The notes under the pieces are model-generated. The model ran no database searches, was not told the origin of the DNA, and saw only the letters and a program-made list of their open reading frames with translations. Source: Lutjanus erythropterus (Eukaryota > Chordata > Actinopteri > Lutjaniformes > Lutjanidae). Taken from it: a DNA stretch of 64,000 nt. Shown in pieces: positions 62,021 to 64,000 of the stretch. Location: contig CM034601.1 in NCBI GenBank assembly GCA_020091685.1, positions 5,354,429 to 5,418,428 of the forward strand, read 5' to 3'. Both the position numbers and the translations under genes were made by a program. How positions within the stretch are numbered: position 1 is the first letter of the stretch; each line of letters begins with the position of its first letter.

Positions 62021-62099
62021 AATGTCTGAACTATTTGGGATTGAGGTTGTAAATAAACAGTTGTGATTGACAGAATTTATCACAGCAAATGAAAACCTA

Positions 62100-62460
62100 A
62101 GCTCAGCAGATTCATCTGGTTCCCAGGCTTAGGATGAACTGAAACTGACTTGGAGGCGGGTCCAATCTTACAAGAGCTGCTCTGTGGCGCATGAAGCCAA
62201 CTTTCACGTATGATCTTCCACATTGTACAGCCCACAATGTTACGTTATAAATGTTATTGGAATGAAATACTGTTAATGAAACCAGTCATTTCACTGGGGT
62301 TATCCACCGTTTTGCAGTGATTCTCCTTTCACAATGTAAGTCTATGGGGAAAAAGCCTTCTGGGGCTACAGTGTATCATGTAACGTTGTCAATAAATGGT
62401 TTGGCCACTATGTTAAACTGGCTTCAAAGCCTGGTGCACTTCCTGGGGGCTTGGTTGGAC
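62100..62460 (+). repeat. Probable dispersed repeat
   Basis: TTATCCACCGTTTTGCAGTG, TTTCACAATGTAAGTCTATG and GGCTTCAAAGCCTGGTGCAC look like blocks of a repeat common in fish, which I recognise only in outline. No frame and no clear ends. Confidence 0.35.
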
Positions 62461-62654
62461 CTAACTGTTCACATGTCTGCATACTTTTTGTGATATAGTT
62501 ATGCCTGATGCATAACTTTGCCTGTAGGGAGGAAAACTGCTAATATTTGATTGCTTATATTGATTACTAGAAAAAGATTCATCAATATACTGCATACTGT
62601 ATTACTGAATTGTACTTCAGCCCAGTGAGGCTTATTGAATTGGGTCTGGACTGT

Positions 62655-63310
62655 ACTGAGACAGAGAGAGAGACAGAGAGAGAGAGGTTCGTCATACTTT
62701 AATTGAGTTCAAAAGTTGACTGGGCCGACCAGCCTCTCTCGCTTTTATGTCCACTTGAATCATGGTGACAGTGTGTGTGTGTGTGTGCGTGTGTGTGTGT
62801 GAGCTGCAGCAGACCATACTTCAGCAGCAGCAGAATTTGAGCCAGATCATCTCTCTCTCTCTTTTTCCTTCTGTCTCTCTGTGTCTCTCGCTCTCTCACC
62901 ATCAGCTGTGATTACTTTGGTAAAACGGCGCTGCGTCGCAGAGAACCAATTTTCCTAATGCACAGCCTTCACGCACACACACAGCATGGTTATTGATGAG
63001 GCAAATGGGGAGGGGGGCAACAAGGGGGCACACACACTGCTGGGAAATGGAGAGAGAGAGAGAGAGAGAGGGAGAGAGGGTGAGGATAGTGGGAGCGAGA
63101 GAGAGAGAAGGACGAGCTGGACGGGGACAAAGAGAGGGACAAACGAGAGAGACAGACAGAAAGGAAAAGGGAGGACGGAGTGAAGGAGGAGAGGAAGAAG
63201 AGGGACTGGGATGACGAAGATGTGGGCATTCAGACATGTAGACTGGAAATGGAGCAGGGCGTCCAATTAAAGAGCCAATAAAACAAAGGACAGACAGAGA
63301 CTGAGACAAG
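62655..63310. repeat. Purine-rich low-complexity region with GA and GT microsatellites
   Basis: GA runs occur at about 62659-62688 and 63049-63070, with a GT run at 62771-62800. From 63045 to 63205 the plus strand is almost all A and G. Frames on either strand here are repeat artefacts. Confidence 0.85.
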
Positions 63311-64000
63311 GAAGGAGGGACGATGCAGAAGGGAATACTAAGATTGTCTCTTTGCTCACGGACGATGGAGTAGTTAAGACTCCCCGGCTGGTGGAAGAGA
63401 CAAGACGATAAGGAGACAAGAAAAAGAGTAAAATGTTCACTCAGGATGGTTTAACTTTTTGTCAATATGTAGTATAAAAAGACAGACATGCACAGAAAGA
63501 GACAGGTGGAATAATGCTGATCCTGTACTCCAGAGATAGGGAGCGAAGCAAGACATTCCACTCCCGGTGCTTTAGCAGACTTGAGATGATGGGTGTGAGC
63601 GGGTACATTCTCCACAAAGTCTGTCCCCTTTAAAGCATCAAAGGACAAATGAAGACGTGTCTGGAGTCTGGATATGGACGAATGCACCATTGAAATCTTT
63701 TGTGGTGAAAGCTGATGTTTAAGACAAGTTCTACCAAGAGGAACCAGTGCATCCTATCAGAGGAAGTTTCTGCAACAAGCAGCCTGGAAGGTTGTGTTGC
63801 TCGCTAAGCACATGTATCGTGACATTTTCACACATGTCTTGACACATGTTTTGCTCTGAAGAGGAGGCTTTTTGTGAGGAGGAAGCTGGAAAAACTACAT
63901 TGTCAAAAATGTTGACTTTGTCTCATGAAACTTTCTGAGCATCCAGGGCTAATGGAGGCATCCAAGGAGATCAGGGAAAAAGATTTTAAGAATAGTTTGG
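63311..64000. other. Right-edge sequence, nothing recognised
   Basis: There is no exon, repeat or promoter that I can support. It may be upstream sequence of a gene beyond the window. Confidence 0.3.

Noticed and set aside
62902-63309. Overlapping long frames on both strands
   Set aside because: They arise from GA/CT low-complexity sequence, which lacks stops in several frames.
1-64000. Endogenous retrovirus or LTR element
   Set aside because: I saw no long terminal repeats, primer-binding site, or capsid, protease or envelope-like coding anywhere in the window.

Overview
The window is vertebrate nuclear DNA, almost certainly from a spiny-rayed (percomorph-type) teleost fish. The basis is split genes with GT-AG introns, many CA/GT microsatellites, fish-type repeats (SINE, LINE, Tc1/mariner and hAT-like MITEs), and proteins that read as fish versions of known vertebrate genes. 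There is no operon structure, no CRISPR array and no intact tRNA or rRNA gene.

Layout from left to right. At 867-1039 on the minus strand is the first coding exon of a BTG/Tob gene (BTG3/BTG4 type); the rest lies off the left edge. From 1.1 to 10.3 kb there is no coding exon, but there are MITE-type repeats and possibly a long slc25a14 3' UTR. From 10294 to about 24.8 kb on the minus strand lies slc25a14, a mitochondrial carrier (UCP5/BMCP1). I could place eight coding exons that join in phase to a 286-residue protein, plus a likely noncoding first exon beside a YY1/ETS-type promoter. At 27.6-28.1 kb on the minus strand, two well-spliced exons encode a 58-residue single-pass membrane peptide that I do not recognise. 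A Tc1 remnant sits just upstream of it. At 33464-36265 on the plus strand is gpr119, a rhodopsin-class receptor in two exons giving 420 residues. At 41145-46914 on the minus strand is a CLK/LAMMER dual-specificity kinase in twelve coding exons giving 416 residues. From 48.7 kb to the right end I find no host gene, only repeats, microsatellites and a purine-rich tract.

From memory, slc25a14 and gpr119 are also neighbours on human Xq26, so this is a conserved vertebrate block. The BTG gene and the CLK gene are not part of that human neighbourhood as I remember it. The genes do not form one pathway. slc25a14 acts in the mitochondrial inner membrane, gpr119 is a lipid-amide receptor in the plasma membrane, and the CLK kinase phosphorylates splicing factors in the nucleus.

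The most useful leads are the 58-residue peptide gene, the CLK kinase whose N-terminus is acidic where an Arg/Ser domain is expected, the CA-repeat tracts beside several CLK splice sites, and a histidine-rich third intracellular loop in gpr119. The repeats are also informative: several small DNA elements keep both ends, some have perfect target duplications, and one is nested inside another.
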